The translations under genes and the position numbers were made by a program. The notes under the pieces are model-generated. The model did not search any database. It was not told where the DNA came from and worked only from the letters and a program-made list of their open reading frames with translations. From positions 1 through 64,000 of the forward strand of contig NZ_ATVJ01000001.1 in NCBI RefSeq assembly GCF_000420665.1: a DNA stretch of 64,000 nucleotides, in the 5' to 3' direction. The DNA comes from Ponticaulis koreensis DSM 19734. GTDB lineage: Bacteria; Pseudomonadota; Alphaproteobacteria; Caulobacterales; Hyphomonadaceae. This document shows positions 32,390-42,159 of the stretch, piece by piece (the stretch's first letter is position 1; every line of letters starts with the position of its first letter).

Positions 32390-33886
32390 ATGCGTGAACT
32401 CCATCATTTCGTGAACGGACAGTCGGTCAGCGGCACATCAGGGCGCTTTGCCGATGTGTATGATCCGAATACCGGTGAGGTTCAGGCACGTGTGTCACTC
32501 GCAACGCCATCAGAATTGGATAGCGCGGTGCAGGCGGCTGTGAACGCACAACCGGCATGGGCGGCGACAAATCCGCAAAAGCGCGCCCGCGTCATGTTCG
32601 AATTCAAACGCCTTCTCGAAGCCAATATGGACGAGCTGGCGCACATGCTCTCTGCAGAGCACGGCAAGGTAATCGCGGACTCAGTTGGCGATGTTCAACG
32701 CGGCCTTGAGGTGATCGAGTTTGCGTGCGGCATCCCTCACCTCCTGAAAGGCGAGTACACTGAAGGCGCTGGCCCTGGTATCGACGTTTATTCCATGCGC
32801 CAGCCGCTGGGTGTGACGGCAGGCATCACGCCATTCAACTTCCCGGCCATGATCCCGATGTGGATGTTCGGCGTATCTATCGCCTGCGGTAACACCTTCA
32901 TCCTGAAGCCGTCCGAGAAAGACCCGTCCGTGCCGATGCGTCTGGCAGAGCTGTTCCTTGAGGCGGGCGCGCCGGAAGGCGTCCTGAACGTCGTGAACGG
33001 CGATAAGGAGGTCGTTGATGCAATCCTCGACCATGCAGACATCAAGGCTGTCAGCTTTGTCGGTTCGTCTGACATTGCCCAATATGTCTATTCCCGAGGT
33101 ACGGCCAACGGAAAGCGCGTTCAGGCGATGGGTGGCGCGAAAAACCACGGCATTATCCTGCCGGACGCGGATATGGATCAGGTCGTCAAAGATATTGTCG
33201 GCGCGGCCTATGGCTCTGCAGGCGAACGCTGCATGGCTCTGCCGGTGGCCGTTCCCGTTGGCAAGAAGACAGCCGACGAATTCGTCGAACGCATGATTGC
33301 CGAAGCACGCGCCCTGAAAGTTGGTGTATCGACGGACAAAGACGCTCATTACGGGCCTGTCGTCTCCGCTGCACACAAGGAAAAGGTCGAAAACTACATA
33401 CAGATGGGCGTGGAGGAAGGCGCAAACCTGCTGCTGGACGGACGCGGACACTCGCTTCAGGGCCATGAGAACGGCTATTTCATCGGTCCGAGCCTGTTCG
33501 ACAATGTGAAGCCGGGCATGAAGACTTACGAAGAAGAGATTTTCGGCCCTGTTCTACAGGTCGTGCGCGCTGAAACGCTGGAAGAAGCCGCGGAGCTTCC
33601 AAGCAAGCACCAGTATGGCAATGGCGTGGCTCTCTTCACGCGAAATGGTCAGGCCGCACGCGAGTTTGCGTCTAAAGTAAATGTAGGCATGGTCGGTATC
33701 AATGTGCCAATTCCAGTGCCAGTCGCCTATCACAGTTTCTCCGGTTGGAAGCGGTCAGCCTTTGGTGACCACAACCAGTACGGCATGGATGGCGTGCGCT
33801 TCTGCACTAAGGTCAAAACTGTGACACAGCGCTGGCCGGAAGGCGATATAGGCGACCAGTCCTTCATTATTCCGACGATGCGATAG
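32390..33886 (+). CDS. mmsA: Methylmalonate-semialdehyde dehydrogenase (CoA-acylating)
   Basis: The 498-residue aldehyde dehydrogenase has the MmsA active site GERCMALPVAVPVG with its catalytic Cys (about residue 283), the nucleotide-binding region FNFPAMIPMWMFGVSIACGN, and a C-terminus with the family pattern HSFSGWKRSAFGDHNQYG. It oxidises methylmalonate semialdehyde to propionyl-CoA at the end of valine degradation. It heads a five-gene operon divergent from a LysR gene. AAAGAA lies about 6 nt upstream of the ATG. Confidence 0.97.
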   Translation: MRELHHFVNGQSVSGTSGRFADVYDPNTGEVQARVSLATPSELDSAVQAAVNAQPAWAATNPQKRARVMFEFKRLLEANMDELAHMLSAEHGKVIADSVGDVQRGLEVIEFACGIPHLLKGEYTEGAGPGIDVYSMRQPLGVTAGITPFNFPAMIPMWMFGVSIACGNTFILKPSEKDPSVPMRLAELFLEAGAPEGVLNVVNGDKEVVDAILDHADIKAVSFVGSSDIAQYVYSRGTANGKRVQAMGGAKNHGIILPDADMDQVVKDIVGAAYGSAGERCMALPVAVPVGKKTADEFVERMIAEARALKVGVSTDKDAHYGPVVSAAHKEKVENYIQMGVEEGANLLLDGRGHSLQGHENGYFIGPSLFDNVKPGMKTYEEEIFGPVLQVVRAETLEEAAELPSKHQYGNGVALFTRNGQAAREFASKVNVGMVGINVPIPVPVAYHSFSGWKRSAFGDHNQYGMDGVRFCTKVKTVTQRWPEGDIGDQSFIIPTMR

Positions 33887-33895
33887 GTGACCGCA

Positions 33896-34669
33896 ATGAC
33901 CTACAACACGATCACATTTGAACAGCAGAGCCGCGTAGCGGTTGTTACGCTGAACCGGCCAGACAGCCTGAATGCACTTAACGCTGAGGTCATGGCAGAA
34001 GTCGCTGACTGCTTTGCCGCGATTGATCGCAATAAGGACATCGCTGTGTCTGTGCTGACCGGCGCTGGCCGCGCATTTGCAGCGGGGGCGGACATCAAGG
34101 AAATGCAACCGCAAAGCTTCTCGGATATGTATGTCGAGGACTATTTTGCAGGCTGGGATAGGTTCGCGGCTTGCCGCAAACCTGTCATTGCGGCGGTGAA
34201 CGGTTTTGCCCTTGGTGGCGGATGTGAGCTCGCCATGATGTGCGACCTGATTATCGCTTCTGACAAAGCCAAGTTCGGACAGCCGGAAATCAAGCTCGGC
34301 GTAACGCCCGGTATGGGCGGCTCGATCCGTCTCACGAAAGCGGTCGGCAAGGCCAAAGCTATGGATCTGGTACTCACAGGCCGGATGATTGATGGCGAGG
34401 AAGCCGACCGGATTGGTCTTGTCTCTCGTGTCGTTCCGCATGACCAGCTGATGCAGACAGCCCTCACAGCAGCCAATGAAATTGCTGGTTTCTCCCTGCC
34501 CTCCATTATGGCGGCGAAGGAAATGGTCTCCCGCGCATTGGAGCTACCAACAACCGAAGGCGTCAAGTTCGAACGCCGCCTCTTCCAGGGCCTGTTCGGC
34601 ACGGACGACCAGAAGGAAGGCATGGCCGCCTTCTCTGAAAAGCGCGCACCCGATTTCAAGGATAAGTAA
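33896..34669 (+). CDS. Enoyl-CoA hydratase
   Basis: The 257-residue crotonase-fold protein has the oxyanion-hole motifs GAGRAFAAGADIKEM and NGFALGGGCELAMMCD and catalytic Glu positions around QPEIKLGVTPGMGG. From ATG 33896 (AGGTGA six nt upstream) it fits bacterial EchA8-type enzymes. In this operon it most likely hydrates methacrylyl-CoA to 3-hydroxyisobutyryl-CoA. It begins 9 nt after the mmsA stop. Confidence 0.95.
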   Translation: MTYNTITFEQQSRVAVVTLNRPDSLNALNAEVMAEVADCFAAIDRNKDIAVSVLTGAGRAFAAGADIKEMQPQSFSDMYVEDYFAGWDRFAACRKPVIAAVNGFALGGGCELAMMCDLIIASDKAKFGQPEIKLGVTPGMGGSIRLTKAVGKAKAMDLVLTGRMIDGEEADRIGLVSRVVPHDQLMQTALTAANEIAGFSLPSIMAAKEMVSRALELPTTEGVKFERRLFQGLFGTDDQKEGMAAFSEKRAPDFKDK

Positions 34670-34677
34670 TTCACGCC

Positions 34678-35814
34678 ATGACGATACTGACCGAAGAACA
34701 GAGCCTGATTTCAGAAACTGCTGCCAAGTTCACAGCAGATATGCTGCGCCCGAACTCGGCGCGCTGGGAAGAGGAACGCACGCTGGACCGCAGCGTTCTC
34801 GAAGCTCTGGGCGAGCTTGGCTTTGGCGGCATTTATCTGAATGAAGACCTCGGCGGATCGGGCCTGTCGCGCTTCGACGCCGTTCTGATTTTCGAGCAGC
34901 TGTCCAAAGGCGATATCTCTCACGCAACCTTCCTCTCCATTCACAATATGGCAGGCGCGATGATTGACAAATTCGCGTCGGAAGAACTGCGCCAGCATTA
35001 CATTCCAAAATTTGCGAGCTGCGAGCTGATCGCCTCCTACTGCCTGACAGAACCGGGTTCAGGCTCGGATGCAGCAAGCCTTCGTACGCGCGCCGTTCGT
35101 GATGGCGACGACTATGTGCTGAACGGTTCTAAAATGTTCATCTCCGGCGCTGGCTTCTCTGATGTCTACGTTGTCATGGCCCGCACCTCTGATGATGGCG
35201 CGCGCGGCATCTCAACCTTCATCGTCGAGAAAGGCGCTGAAGGCCTCTCCTTCGGCAAGAAGGAAGAAAAAATGGGCTGGCATGCCCAACCGACAGCTGT
35301 CGTAAGCTTTGATAATTGCCGTATTCCAGCGACCAACCGCGTCGGCAATGAAGGCGACGGCTTCAAATACGCCATGGCGGGCCTCGATGGCGGCCGCCTC
35401 AACATTGCTGCAGCCTCTCTCGGCGGCGCGCAGGAGGCACTTGAGCGCGCCCTCGCCTATGCCAAAGACCGCAAACAGTTCGGCAAAGCGATTGCCGATT
35501 TTCAGGCCACGCAGTTCAAGCTCGCGGACATGGATATCGAGCTGTCAGCCGCGCGTGCGCTTCTCTACACCGCAGCCCAGAAACTGGATGCGGGCGCACC
35601 TGATGCCAGCAAAGCCTGCGCGTCTGCGAAACGGTTTGTCACAGATACCGGCTTCAAAGTTGCCAATGATGCCCTGCAAATCCACGGCGGCTATGGCTAT
35701 CTGCGTGAATACGAAGTCGAACGCATCGTTCGCGATCTGCGCGTCCACCAAATCCTTGAAGGCACGAACGAGATTATGCGCGTCATCGTCTCCCGCGACC
35801 TTCTGAAAGACTAG
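34678..35814 (+). CDS. Acyl-CoA dehydrogenase, probable isobutyryl-CoA dehydrogenase
   Basis: The 378-residue flavoprotein has FAD-binding motifs (YCLTEPGSGSDAASL, and GMAFISGAGF-like MFISGAGFSDVYVV), then GERKQFGK-like sequence (YAKDRKQFGKAIADFQATQF), and the C-terminal catalytic-type QILEGTNEIMRVIVSR. In the operon context the substrate is inferred to be isobutyryl-CoA, giving methacrylyl-CoA. It starts 8 nt after the hydratase and ends 4 nt before the hydrolase. Confidence 0.94.
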   Translation: MTILTEEQSLISETAAKFTADMLRPNSARWEEERTLDRSVLEALGELGFGGIYLNEDLGGSGLSRFDAVLIFEQLSKGDISHATFLSIHNMAGAMIDKFASEELRQHYIPKFASCELIASYCLTEPGSGSDAASLRTRAVRDGDDYVLNGSKMFISGAGFSDVYVVMARTSDDGARGISTFIVEKGAEGLSFGKKEEKMGWHAQPTAVVSFDNCRIPATNRVGNEGDGFKYAMAGLDGGRLNIAAASLGGAQEALERALAYAKDRKQFGKAIADFQATQFKLADMDIELSAARALLYTAAQKLDAGAPDASKACASAKRFVTDTGFKVANDALQIHGGYGYLREYEVERIVRDLRVHQILEGTNEIMRVIVSRDLLKD

Positions 35815-35818
35815 ATAT

Positions 35819-36856
35819 ATGACTGATGCCCCTGTTCTCATCCGCCGCGAAGGCCGCGCCGGACGGATCACACTAAACCGCGCGGGCGCGCTCCACGCTC
35901 TGAACAAAGAGATGTGCGAGATCATGATCTCCGCGCTGCAGGACTGGCGCAATGATGCCTCTGTCGAGCTGGTCCTGATCGACCATGCCGAAGGGACACG
36001 TGGCTTCTGCGCAGGCGGCGACGTGCTTCTGCTGTCTGAAAGCGGCAAAACCGACGGCAAGGCAGGCGCCGACTTTTTCGCAGTTGAGTACCAGCTCAAC
36101 ACGCTGATTAGCGAGTATCCGAAGCCTTATGTCGCGCTGATGGATGGCATCACTATGGGCGGCGGTGTCGGTATTTCGGTTCACGGCACGCACCGCGTTG
36201 CGACCGAGCGCACCATATTTGCCATGCCCGAAACAGGCATTGGTCTCATTCCCGATGTTGGCGGCGGCTATTTCCTGCCGCGCCTCGCAGGCGAGCTGGG
36301 CACTTGGCTGGCTCTGACCGGTGCGCGCCTGAAGGGAAACGACGTTCTGGCTGCAGGTATCGCCACGCACTATTGCGACAGCGCCGCGCTCGGCGAACTA
36401 TCTAAGGCAATCTGCACTGACGGACTATCTGCACTGAACGGCCTGAAAACTAAGGCTACCGGTTCGTTCGAGGCGCACACCGAAGAACTGGACCTTCTGT
36501 TCAAAGGTGACAGCGTTGAATACATTGTCGACGCGCTGAATACGGGCAGTGACTGGGCGAAAGCGCAGGCAGAAACACTCGCCTCGAAATCTCCGCTTTC
36601 CATGAAGCTGTCTCTTCGTCAGGTGCGAGAAGGCGGGAGCGCCTCTTTCAGAGAAGTGATGGAGATGGAATACCGGATCGCCAGCCGCCTTATCAAAACT
36701 GACAATTTTCAGGAAGGCGTCCGCGCGGTTCTGGTTGATCGGGACAATGCGCCAAACTGGTCGCCGTCCCCGCTCAGCGCAATCAGCGAGGGTGAAATCG
36801 ATGCTTTCTTTGCACCGCTTGAGTCCGGCCCACTCACATTTCTGGAGACGAACTGA
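35819..36856 (+). CDS. 3-hydroxyisobutyryl-CoA hydrolase
   Basis: The 345-residue crotonase-fold enzyme has GTRGFCAGGDVLLL, MDGITMGGGVGISVHGTHRV and PETGIGLIPDVGGGYFLPRL, all typical of HIBCH rather than hydratases. It releases free 3-hydroxyisobutyrate from its CoA ester, the step that precedes MmsB. Its stop overlaps the mmsB start (TGATGA). Confidence 0.95.
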   Translation: MTDAPVLIRREGRAGRITLNRAGALHALNKEMCEIMISALQDWRNDASVELVLIDHAEGTRGFCAGGDVLLLSESGKTDGKAGADFFAVEYQLNTLISEYPKPYVALMDGITMGGGVGISVHGTHRVATERTIFAMPETGIGLIPDVGGGYFLPRLAGELGTWLALTGARLKGNDVLAAGIATHYCDSAALGELSKAICTDGLSALNGLKTKATGSFEAHTEELDLLFKGDSVEYIVDALNTGSDWAKAQAETLASKSPLSMKLSLRQVREGGSASFREVMEMEYRIASRLIKTDNFQEGVRAVLVDRDNAPNWSPSPLSAISEGEIDAFFAPLESGPLTFLETN

Positions 36857-37746
36857 TGACGAAAATTGCATTTATCGGCCTCGGAAATATGGGCTCAGGC
36901 ATGTGCGCCAATCTTGTCGGCGCTGGTCATGAGGTCACCGCGTTTGACCTTAACCCTGACGCTATCAAACAGGCGGAATCTAAGGGCGCACGACCTGCAG
37001 CGTCCCTCGGTGAAGCTGTTTCCGGCGCCGAGATCGTCGTCACCATGTTGCCCGCAGGCAAGCATGTGCTTGAGGTCTATTTTGGCGAGCAAGGTGTCAC
37101 CACGCATGCTCCATCGACAGCTGCACTCATCGACTGCTCGACAATCTCCGTCGATGAAGCACGTGAAGCGGCAGACAAAGCAAAAGCCGCAGGCTTCCTG
37201 ATGGTCGATGCCCCGGTTTCCGGCGGAACAGCCGCAGCCGATGCAGGCACGCTGACCTTCATGGTGGGCGGACCGGATGCCGCCTTTGAGGCTGCAAAGC
37301 CATTCCTTGAAATCATGGGCAAGAATGTCTTCCACGCAGGCCCCGCAGGAAATGGTCAGGTTGCGAAGATCGCCAACAACATGCTGCTCGGTATTTCTAT
37401 GGTCGGGACATGCGAAGCGTTCAACCTTGCTGAAAAGCTGGGTCTGGATGCGCAGACTTTCTTCAACATCGCTTCTACGGCTTCGGGACAATGCTGGTCG
37501 ATGACGAGCTATTGCCCTGCCCCGGGCCCTGTTCCCGCAGCACCCTCAAATCGCGACTACCAGCCAGGCTTCGCCGTCGCGATGATGCTGAAAGACCTGA
37601 AGCTGGCACTGGGCGCCGCCGAGACTGCAGGCGCAAATGTCGAGTTCGGGAAGCTGGCTGAAACCACCTATGCCAATCTCTCGGCAGACGGTTTTGACGG
37701 TCTCGATTTTTCCGGCGTTATGAAACGCGTCCGCGGCGAAATCTAG
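36856..37746 (+). CDS. mmsB: 3-hydroxyisobutyrate dehydrogenase
   Basis: The 296-residue protein has an N-terminal Rossmann motif IGLGNMGSGMCANLVG, the family substrate motif DAPVSGGTAAADAGTLTFMV, the catalytic Lys in GNGQVAKIANNMLLG, and the HIBADH-type C-terminus with CWSMTSYCPAPGPVP. It oxidises 3-hydroxyisobutyrate to methylmalonate semialdehyde, which MmsA then uses. It closes the valine-catabolic operon. Confidence 0.97.
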   Translation: MTKIAFIGLGNMGSGMCANLVGAGHEVTAFDLNPDAIKQAESKGARPAASLGEAVSGAEIVVTMLPAGKHVLEVYFGEQGVTTHAPSTAALIDCSTISVDEAREAADKAKAAGFLMVDAPVSGGTAAADAGTLTFMVGGPDAAFEAAKPFLEIMGKNVFHAGPAGNGQVAKIANNMLLGISMVGTCEAFNLAEKLGLDAQTFFNIASTASGQCWSMTSYCPAPGPVPAAPSNRDYQPGFAVAMMLKDLKLALGAAETAGANVEFGKLAETTYANLSADGFDGLDFSGVMKRVRGEI

Positions 37747-37749
37747 CCT

Positions 37750-37872
37750 CTACCAGAAGGCTATAACCTGAAGGCCAACGAGCAAGGTCAGCGCGATGGC
37801 TATTGCGCCGTCGCGCGATGTCAGGCTTGCAGTATCACATACCTGCAATCTGTCTTCTGCCGAATCTGCCAT
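37750..37872 (-). CDS. Possible 40-aa single-pass membrane peptide
   Basis: Opposite the symporter remnant an ATG-initiated frame encodes 40 residues ending in a hydrophobic helix (AIAIALTLLVGLQVIAFW) directly before the stop. The composition is typical of a small membrane protein, and its end lies 3 nt from the mmsB stop. No good Shine-Dalgarno is present and it overlaps the other candidate frame, so it may be chance. Confidence 0.3.
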   Translation of the reverse strand: MADSAEDRLQVCDTASLTSRDGAIAIALTLLVGLQVIAFW

Positions 37873-38066
37873 TCGTTCTGCGTATCTGGATTGTCTTCCT
37901 GATCTGCATCGTGGTCGGAGTTTTGGCATCCCTCCTCACACCGAAGCCAAATGAAGACCAACCGGTTGACGTGGGCGGGATTTCCTTCCGAACTCATACC
38001 GGCTTCAATATCGCCAGCGTGCTGATCGTACTCATCCTCTGCGCCATCTACGTCGCATTCTGGTAG
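37818..38066 (+). pseudogene. C-terminal remnant of a solute:sodium symporter (sugar type)
   Basis: The last 65 residues (FVLRIWIVFLICIVVGVLAS, LLTPKPNEDQPVDVGGISFR, and the end NIASVLIVLILCAIYVAFW) resemble the final two helices and linker of SSS-family sugar transporters such as vSGLT. The other 450 or so residues are absent; upstream of about 37860 the frame reads as unrelated sequence. It lies just before the Entner-Doudoroff operon, which suggests a deleted sugar transporter gene. Family assignment is by recall of the C-terminal pattern. Confidence 0.6.
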
Positions 38067-38082
38067 CACACGTATTCGTTAG

Positions 38083-38112
38083 CGCCGCCCGGCTATGCAA
38101 TTCCGGGCGGTG
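38083..38112 (+). terminator. GC-rich hairpin between symporter remnant and zwf
   Basis: CCGCCCGG (38085-38092) pairs with CCGGGCGG (38103-38110) around a 10-base loop. It lacks a T tract, so it may be a weak or factor-assisted terminator, or a regulatory hairpin ahead of zwf. Confidence 0.4.
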
Positions 38113-38171
38113 CAACATACCTTTCTCCATGATACCCCTGAACTGGCGCTTCAGGATTTAAGGATACTCAG

Positions 38172-39647
38172 ATGGCAGAATTCATCCCTGTTGACCCGTT
38201 TAACCTCGTGATCTTCGGGGGCACGGGTGACCTTTCCCGACGCAAGCTTCTGCCAGCCCTGTTTCACCGTTTTCTTGATGACCAGATCCCGCTGAACTCC
38301 AAGATTGTGGGCACGGCGCGCTCTGAAATGACGCGCGACGAATTCATCGAGATGGCGAAGACAAGCTGTAAATCAGCCACAGCAAAAGACACATGGTCTG
38401 AAGAGCATTGGGCGACCTTCGCAAAAATGCTGGACTATTCCCCGCTCGACATTGCAGGCCCTGAAAAACACTGGAAAGAGCTGAGCAGTAAGGTCGATTT
38501 CGACCGAACCGTTATCTATTACCTCGCCACCTCGCCTTCTCTTTATGTGAAGATCTGTCATGCGCTCAAAGCGGCAGACATGGTGTGCGATGCCTGCCGC
38601 ATCGTTCTGGAAAAGCCGATCGGCAAAGACCTAGCCTCTGCCTGCGCGATCAATGATGGTGTCGGTGAGGTGTTTGACGAGGAACAGATTTACCGCATCG
38701 ACCATTATCTCGGTAAAGAAGCGGTACAGAACCTCATGGTGCTGCGCTTCTCCAACACGCTGTTCGAAGCGCTATGGTCCCGCAACCACATCGATCACAT
38801 CCAGATTACTGTCTCTGAGGACCTCGGTCTTGAAGGTCGTGCGGGCTATTATGATGGCTCTGGCGCGCTGCGGGACATGGTGCAAAACCACCTTCTTCAG
38901 CTACTCTGCCTCATTGCGATGGAGCCTCCAAACTCCATCCATGCGGACGATATCCGTACCGAGAAGATCAAGGTTCTGCGCGCGCTGAAGCCCATCACCG
39001 GAGACACGGTGAAACGCAACACAGTTCGCGCCCAATATGTTGAAGGCCTGATCAACGGACAGCCAGCCAAAAGCTATCTGGAAGAACTGGGTGACGACAG
39101 CTCCGAAACAGAAACCTTCGTCGCCATCAAGGCTGAGATTGATAACTGGCGCTGGGCCGGCGTCCCGATCTATCTGCGCACGGGCAAGCGTATGTCGCGC
39201 CGTGTGTCAGAGGTCGTCGTCCAGTTCAAACCCGTTGCACACAATATCTTCGACATCAGCCTCTCCGGCCCGAACCAGCTCGTTATCACGCTGCAGCCGG
39301 ATGAAGGCGTACGCCTTTCAATGCACATAAAAGAGCCTGGCCCTGGTGGGCTGCGCATCAAGTCGTTGCCGCTCAACCTCGCCTATGCCGAGAACTTCAT
39401 GCTCCGTTATCCGGATGCTTATGAGCGCCTTTTGATGGAAGTCGCACGTGGCAATCTCTCACTCTTCATGCGCCGCGACGAAGTCGAAGCTGCATGGACG
39501 TGGGTGGACGGCATTATCGACGGCTGGAAACAGTCTGACGAAGCATCACAAACCTATGCTGCAGGCTCTGATGGCCCGATTGCTTCTGCCATGATGATGG
39601 ATCGTGATGACCGCGCATGGCATGTGAGGACGACGCCAAAGTCATGA
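38172..39647 (+). CDS. zwf: Glucose-6-phosphate 1-dehydrogenase
   Basis: The 491-residue protein has the NADP-binding GGTGDLSRRKLLPALF at residues 15-30, the active-site signature YRIDHYLGKEAVQNLMVLRF near residue 180, and a normal length. It oxidises glucose 6-phosphate to 6-phosphogluconolactone, starting the Entner-Doudoroff branch. It is first in the operon zwf-pgl-edd-glk-eda, and its TGA overlaps the pgl ATG. Confidence 0.97.
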   Translation: MAEFIPVDPFNLVIFGGTGDLSRRKLLPALFHRFLDDQIPLNSKIVGTARSEMTRDEFIEMAKTSCKSATAKDTWSEEHWATFAKMLDYSPLDIAGPEKHWKELSSKVDFDRTVIYYLATSPSLYVKICHALKAADMVCDACRIVLEKPIGKDLASACAINDGVGEVFDEEQIYRIDHYLGKEAVQNLMVLRFSNTLFEALWSRNHIDHIQITVSEDLGLEGRAGYYDGSGALRDMVQNHLLQLLCLIAMEPPNSIHADDIRTEKIKVLRALKPITGDTVKRNTVRAQYVEGLINGQPAKSYLEELGDDSSETETFVAIKAEIDNWRWAGVPIYLRTGKRMSRRVSEVVVQFKPVAHNIFDISLSGPNQLVITLQPDEGVRLSMHIKEPGPGGLRIKSLPLNLAYAENFMLRYPDAYERLLMEVARGNLSLFMRRDEVEAAWTWVDGIIDGWKQSDEASQTYAAGSDGPIASAMMMDRDDRAWHVRTTPKS

Positions 39648-40333
39648 CCTTCACTGCCTTCAAGACCAAAGCAGATGCTTGCGAAGCGGCCGCTGCCAAA
39701 ATGCTCAACGGCCTGAAGACGGCGCTTCATGAGCACGGCAAAGCAACCCTGCTCCTGTCGGGCGGCTCGACGCCTGCACCAGCCTATAAGCGCCTCGCTG
39801 TGAATAATCTGCCATGGCATGATGTAACGGTCGGTCTGGTCGACGAGCGCTGGGTCGACGGGGACAGCGATGCCTCCAACACGCGCCTCCTGAAAGAAAG
39901 CTTTCTTGAGAAAGGCGCTGGCCCTGCGCGTTTCATTGAGATGAAGACCACGCATGATACGCCGCAAGCTGGCGAAGCTGACGTGAACACGGCTTACAGT
40001 GTATTCGCCAAACCTGACGTGGTTCTGCTCGGCATGGGGCCTGATGGTCATACGGCCAGCTGGTTTCCGGACAGTGTTGGCCTTGAGCGCGCATTGTCAG
40101 ATGATCCGTCTCTTTATGCCGTCGCCATCGATGCAACAGACTGTCCGGTCGCGGGGAACCATACCGACCGGATGACCGTAACCCTTAATGTGGTGAAGGC
40201 GGCGAAAACCGTCATTCTTCTCATCACTGGCGAGGAAAAGCGCGCTGTCCTTGAGGACACAGAGGCAAACCTGCCCATTCATCGCGCCCTCGCAGCCCGC
40301 AAAGACGATATGGAGGTGATCTGGGCCCCATGA
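39644..40333 (+). CDS. pgl: 6-phosphogluconolactonase
   Basis: The start is ATG 39644 within the zwf stop (ATGA); an earlier in-frame ATG at 39617 would add nine residues inside zwf. The 229-residue protein has LLLSGGSTPAPAYKRL and VGLVDERWVDGDSDASNTRL, plus GMGPDGHTASWFPDS, the three typical motifs of the lactonase/glucosamine-6-P isomerase fold. It hydrolyses 6-phosphogluconolactone to 6-phosphogluconate. Confidence 0.96.
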   Translation: MTFTAFKTKADACEAAAAKMLNGLKTALHEHGKATLLLSGGSTPAPAYKRLAVNNLPWHDVTVGLVDERWVDGDSDASNTRLLKESFLEKGAGPARFIEMKTTHDTPQAGEADVNTAYSVFAKPDVVLLGMGPDGHTASWFPDSVGLERALSDDPSLYAVAIDATDCPVAGNHTDRMTVTLNVVKAAKTVILLITGEEKRAVLEDTEANLPIHRALAARKDDMEVIWAP

Positions 40334-42159
40334 CGACACTTCATCCTGAAATCGAGCGCATCACACAGCGCATTATCGAGCGTTCGGCCGAAAGCCGCGC
40401 GCAATATCTGGAGCTCATCCGCGCGAACCGCCCTGACGGATTTGCCCGCAAAAAGCTGACCGAAGGCAATCAGGCTCATGCGAGCGCTGGCTGCGCCGTG
40501 ATGGATAAGGTTCAGCTCCTCGGCGCAAGCTGGCCGAATATCGGCATTGTGACCGCCTATAACGACATGCTTTCGGCCCACCAGCCATATGAGACCTACC
40601 CTCAGATCATCCGTGATGCGGCGCGCGCCGCGAACGCTACTGCGCAGGTCGCGGGCGGTGTTCCGGCCATGTGTGACGGCGTCACGCAAGGTCAGGACGG
40701 TATGGAGCTCTCGCTCTTTTCGCGCGATGTAATTGCCATGGCCGCGGCGATTGCGCTGAGCCATGACACGTTCGATTCCACAATGTATCTCGGCGTCTGC
40801 GACAAGATCGTCCCGGGTCTCGTAGTGGCGGCGATGCGCTTTGGCTGGCTGCCTGCCGTGTTCGTACCGGCTGGCCCAATGCCATCGGGTCTGCCAAACC
40901 CTGAAAAAGCACGCATCCGTCAGGAGTTTGCGCGTGGCAATGTGGGCCGCGACAAGCTTCTTGAAGCCGAGGCTGCGAGCTATCACGCGCCGGGCACATG
41001 CACCTTCTATGGCACAGCCAACTCCAATCAGATGGTGATGGAAATGGTGGGTCTGCACCTGCCGGGCGCTGCCTTTGTGCAGCCGGGTGAAGAGCTGCGT
41101 ACCGCCCTCACCCGAGAAGCCACGAAGAAAGCCGCTTCTATCAGCATTGCGGGCGATTATACGCCAGCCGGTGAGATGATCGACGAACGCTCCATCGTGA
41201 ACGCCGTTGTCGGTCTGATGGCAACCGGTGGCTCGACCAACCTCGTCCTTCACCTTGCAAGCTTTGCAGCCTCTGCCGGTATCGTTCTGACGCCACAGGA
41301 CATGGCCGAAATCTCGGCTGTCACGCCGCTTCTCTGTCGCATCTACCCGAACTCCGCTGCAGACGTGAACCATTTCCATGCGGCTGGCGGTATGGGCTTC
41401 CTCATCCGCGAACTGATCAAGGGCGGGCTGGTCCACGCCGATGCACGCACGATCAATGGCACACTGGCCGATCAGGCGATGGAGCCGTTTATTGGCGCTG
41501 ATGGTGACATCGAATGGCGCGAACCGCCGGAGACAAGCGGCGATCTTGAAATCCTCCGCCCTGTCGACCAGCCCTTCGATAAAGAAGGCGGGCTGAAACT
41601 GCTCGAAGGTAATCTCGGCGAAAGCGTCACGAAAATTTCTGCCGTGAAGCCGGAATACCGCCTTGTTGAAGCCCCTGCCCGGATCTTCGATACGCAAGGC
41701 GATGTGAAGAAAGCCTATCAGGCTGGCGAACTGAATAAGGATGTCATCGTCGTGGTCCGCTTCCAGGGTCCGGGCGCGAATGGCATGCCGGAACTGCACT
41801 CTCTGACGCCAATTCTTGGCTCCTTGCAGGATGACGGCCACCATGTCGCGCTCGTCACGGATGGCCGCATGTCTGGTGCGTCGGGCAAAATCCCGAATGC
41901 AATTCACCTTTCCCCTGAAGGTGTGCGCGGCGGTCCAATTGCGCGCCTGCGTGATGGTGATCCACTGCGGCTGAACTGCGAGACGGGCGAGCTGAACTTC
42001 CTCGGCGATGTCAAAGAGTTCAATGCGCGCGCGCCTGCCGTGCATGTACCGAACCAGACCGATACTGGCCTTGGCCGCGAGCTGTTTGCGACAATGCGCG
42101 CTGAAGCCGGCGACGCGGCATCGGGCGCGAGCTTCTTCCGATTTGCGGGGATGAACTGA
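40330..42159 (+). CDS. edd: Phosphogluconate dehydratase
   Basis: The 609-residue protein is an IlvD/Edd family Fe-S dehydratase. [40 protein letters not shown] and [18 protein letters not shown] are characteristic, with Cys in MCDGVTQG likely a cluster ligand. It converts 6-phosphogluconate to KDPG. Both neighbours overlap it: pgl by 4 nt and glk by one base. Confidence 0.97.
   Translation: MTTLHPEIERITQRIIERSAESRAQYLELIRANRPDGFARKKLTEGNQAHASAGCAVMDKVQLLGASWPNIGIVTAYNDMLSAHQPYETYPQIIRDAARAANATAQVAGGVPAMCDGVTQGQDGMELSLFSRDVIAMAAAIALSHDTFDSTMYLGVCDKIVPGLVVAAMRFGWLPAVFVPAGPMPSGLPNPEKARIRQEFARGNVGRDKLLEAEAASYHAPGTCTFYGTANSNQMVMEMVGLHLPGAAFVQPGEELRTALTREATKKAASISIAGDYTPAGEMIDERSIVNAVVGLMATGGSTNLVLHLASFAASAGIVLTPQDMAEISAVTPLLCRIYPNSAADVNHFHAAGGMGFLIRELIKGGLVHADARTINGTLADQAMEPFIGADGDIEWREPPETSGDLEILRPVDQPFDKEGGLKLLEGNLGESVTKISAVKPEYRLVEAPARIFDTQGDVKKAYQAGELNKDVIVVVRFQGPGANGMPELHSLTPILGSLQDDGHHVALVTDGRMSGASGKIPNAIHLSPEGVRGGPIARLRDGDPLRLNCETGELNFLGDVKEFNARAPAVHVPNQTDTGLGRELFATMRAEAGDAASGASFFRFAGMN

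Noticed and set aside
32681-33466. A 261-codon antisense frame in mmsA
   Set aside because: The opposite frame is a complete, motif-verified dehydrogenase and this one has no recognisable features.
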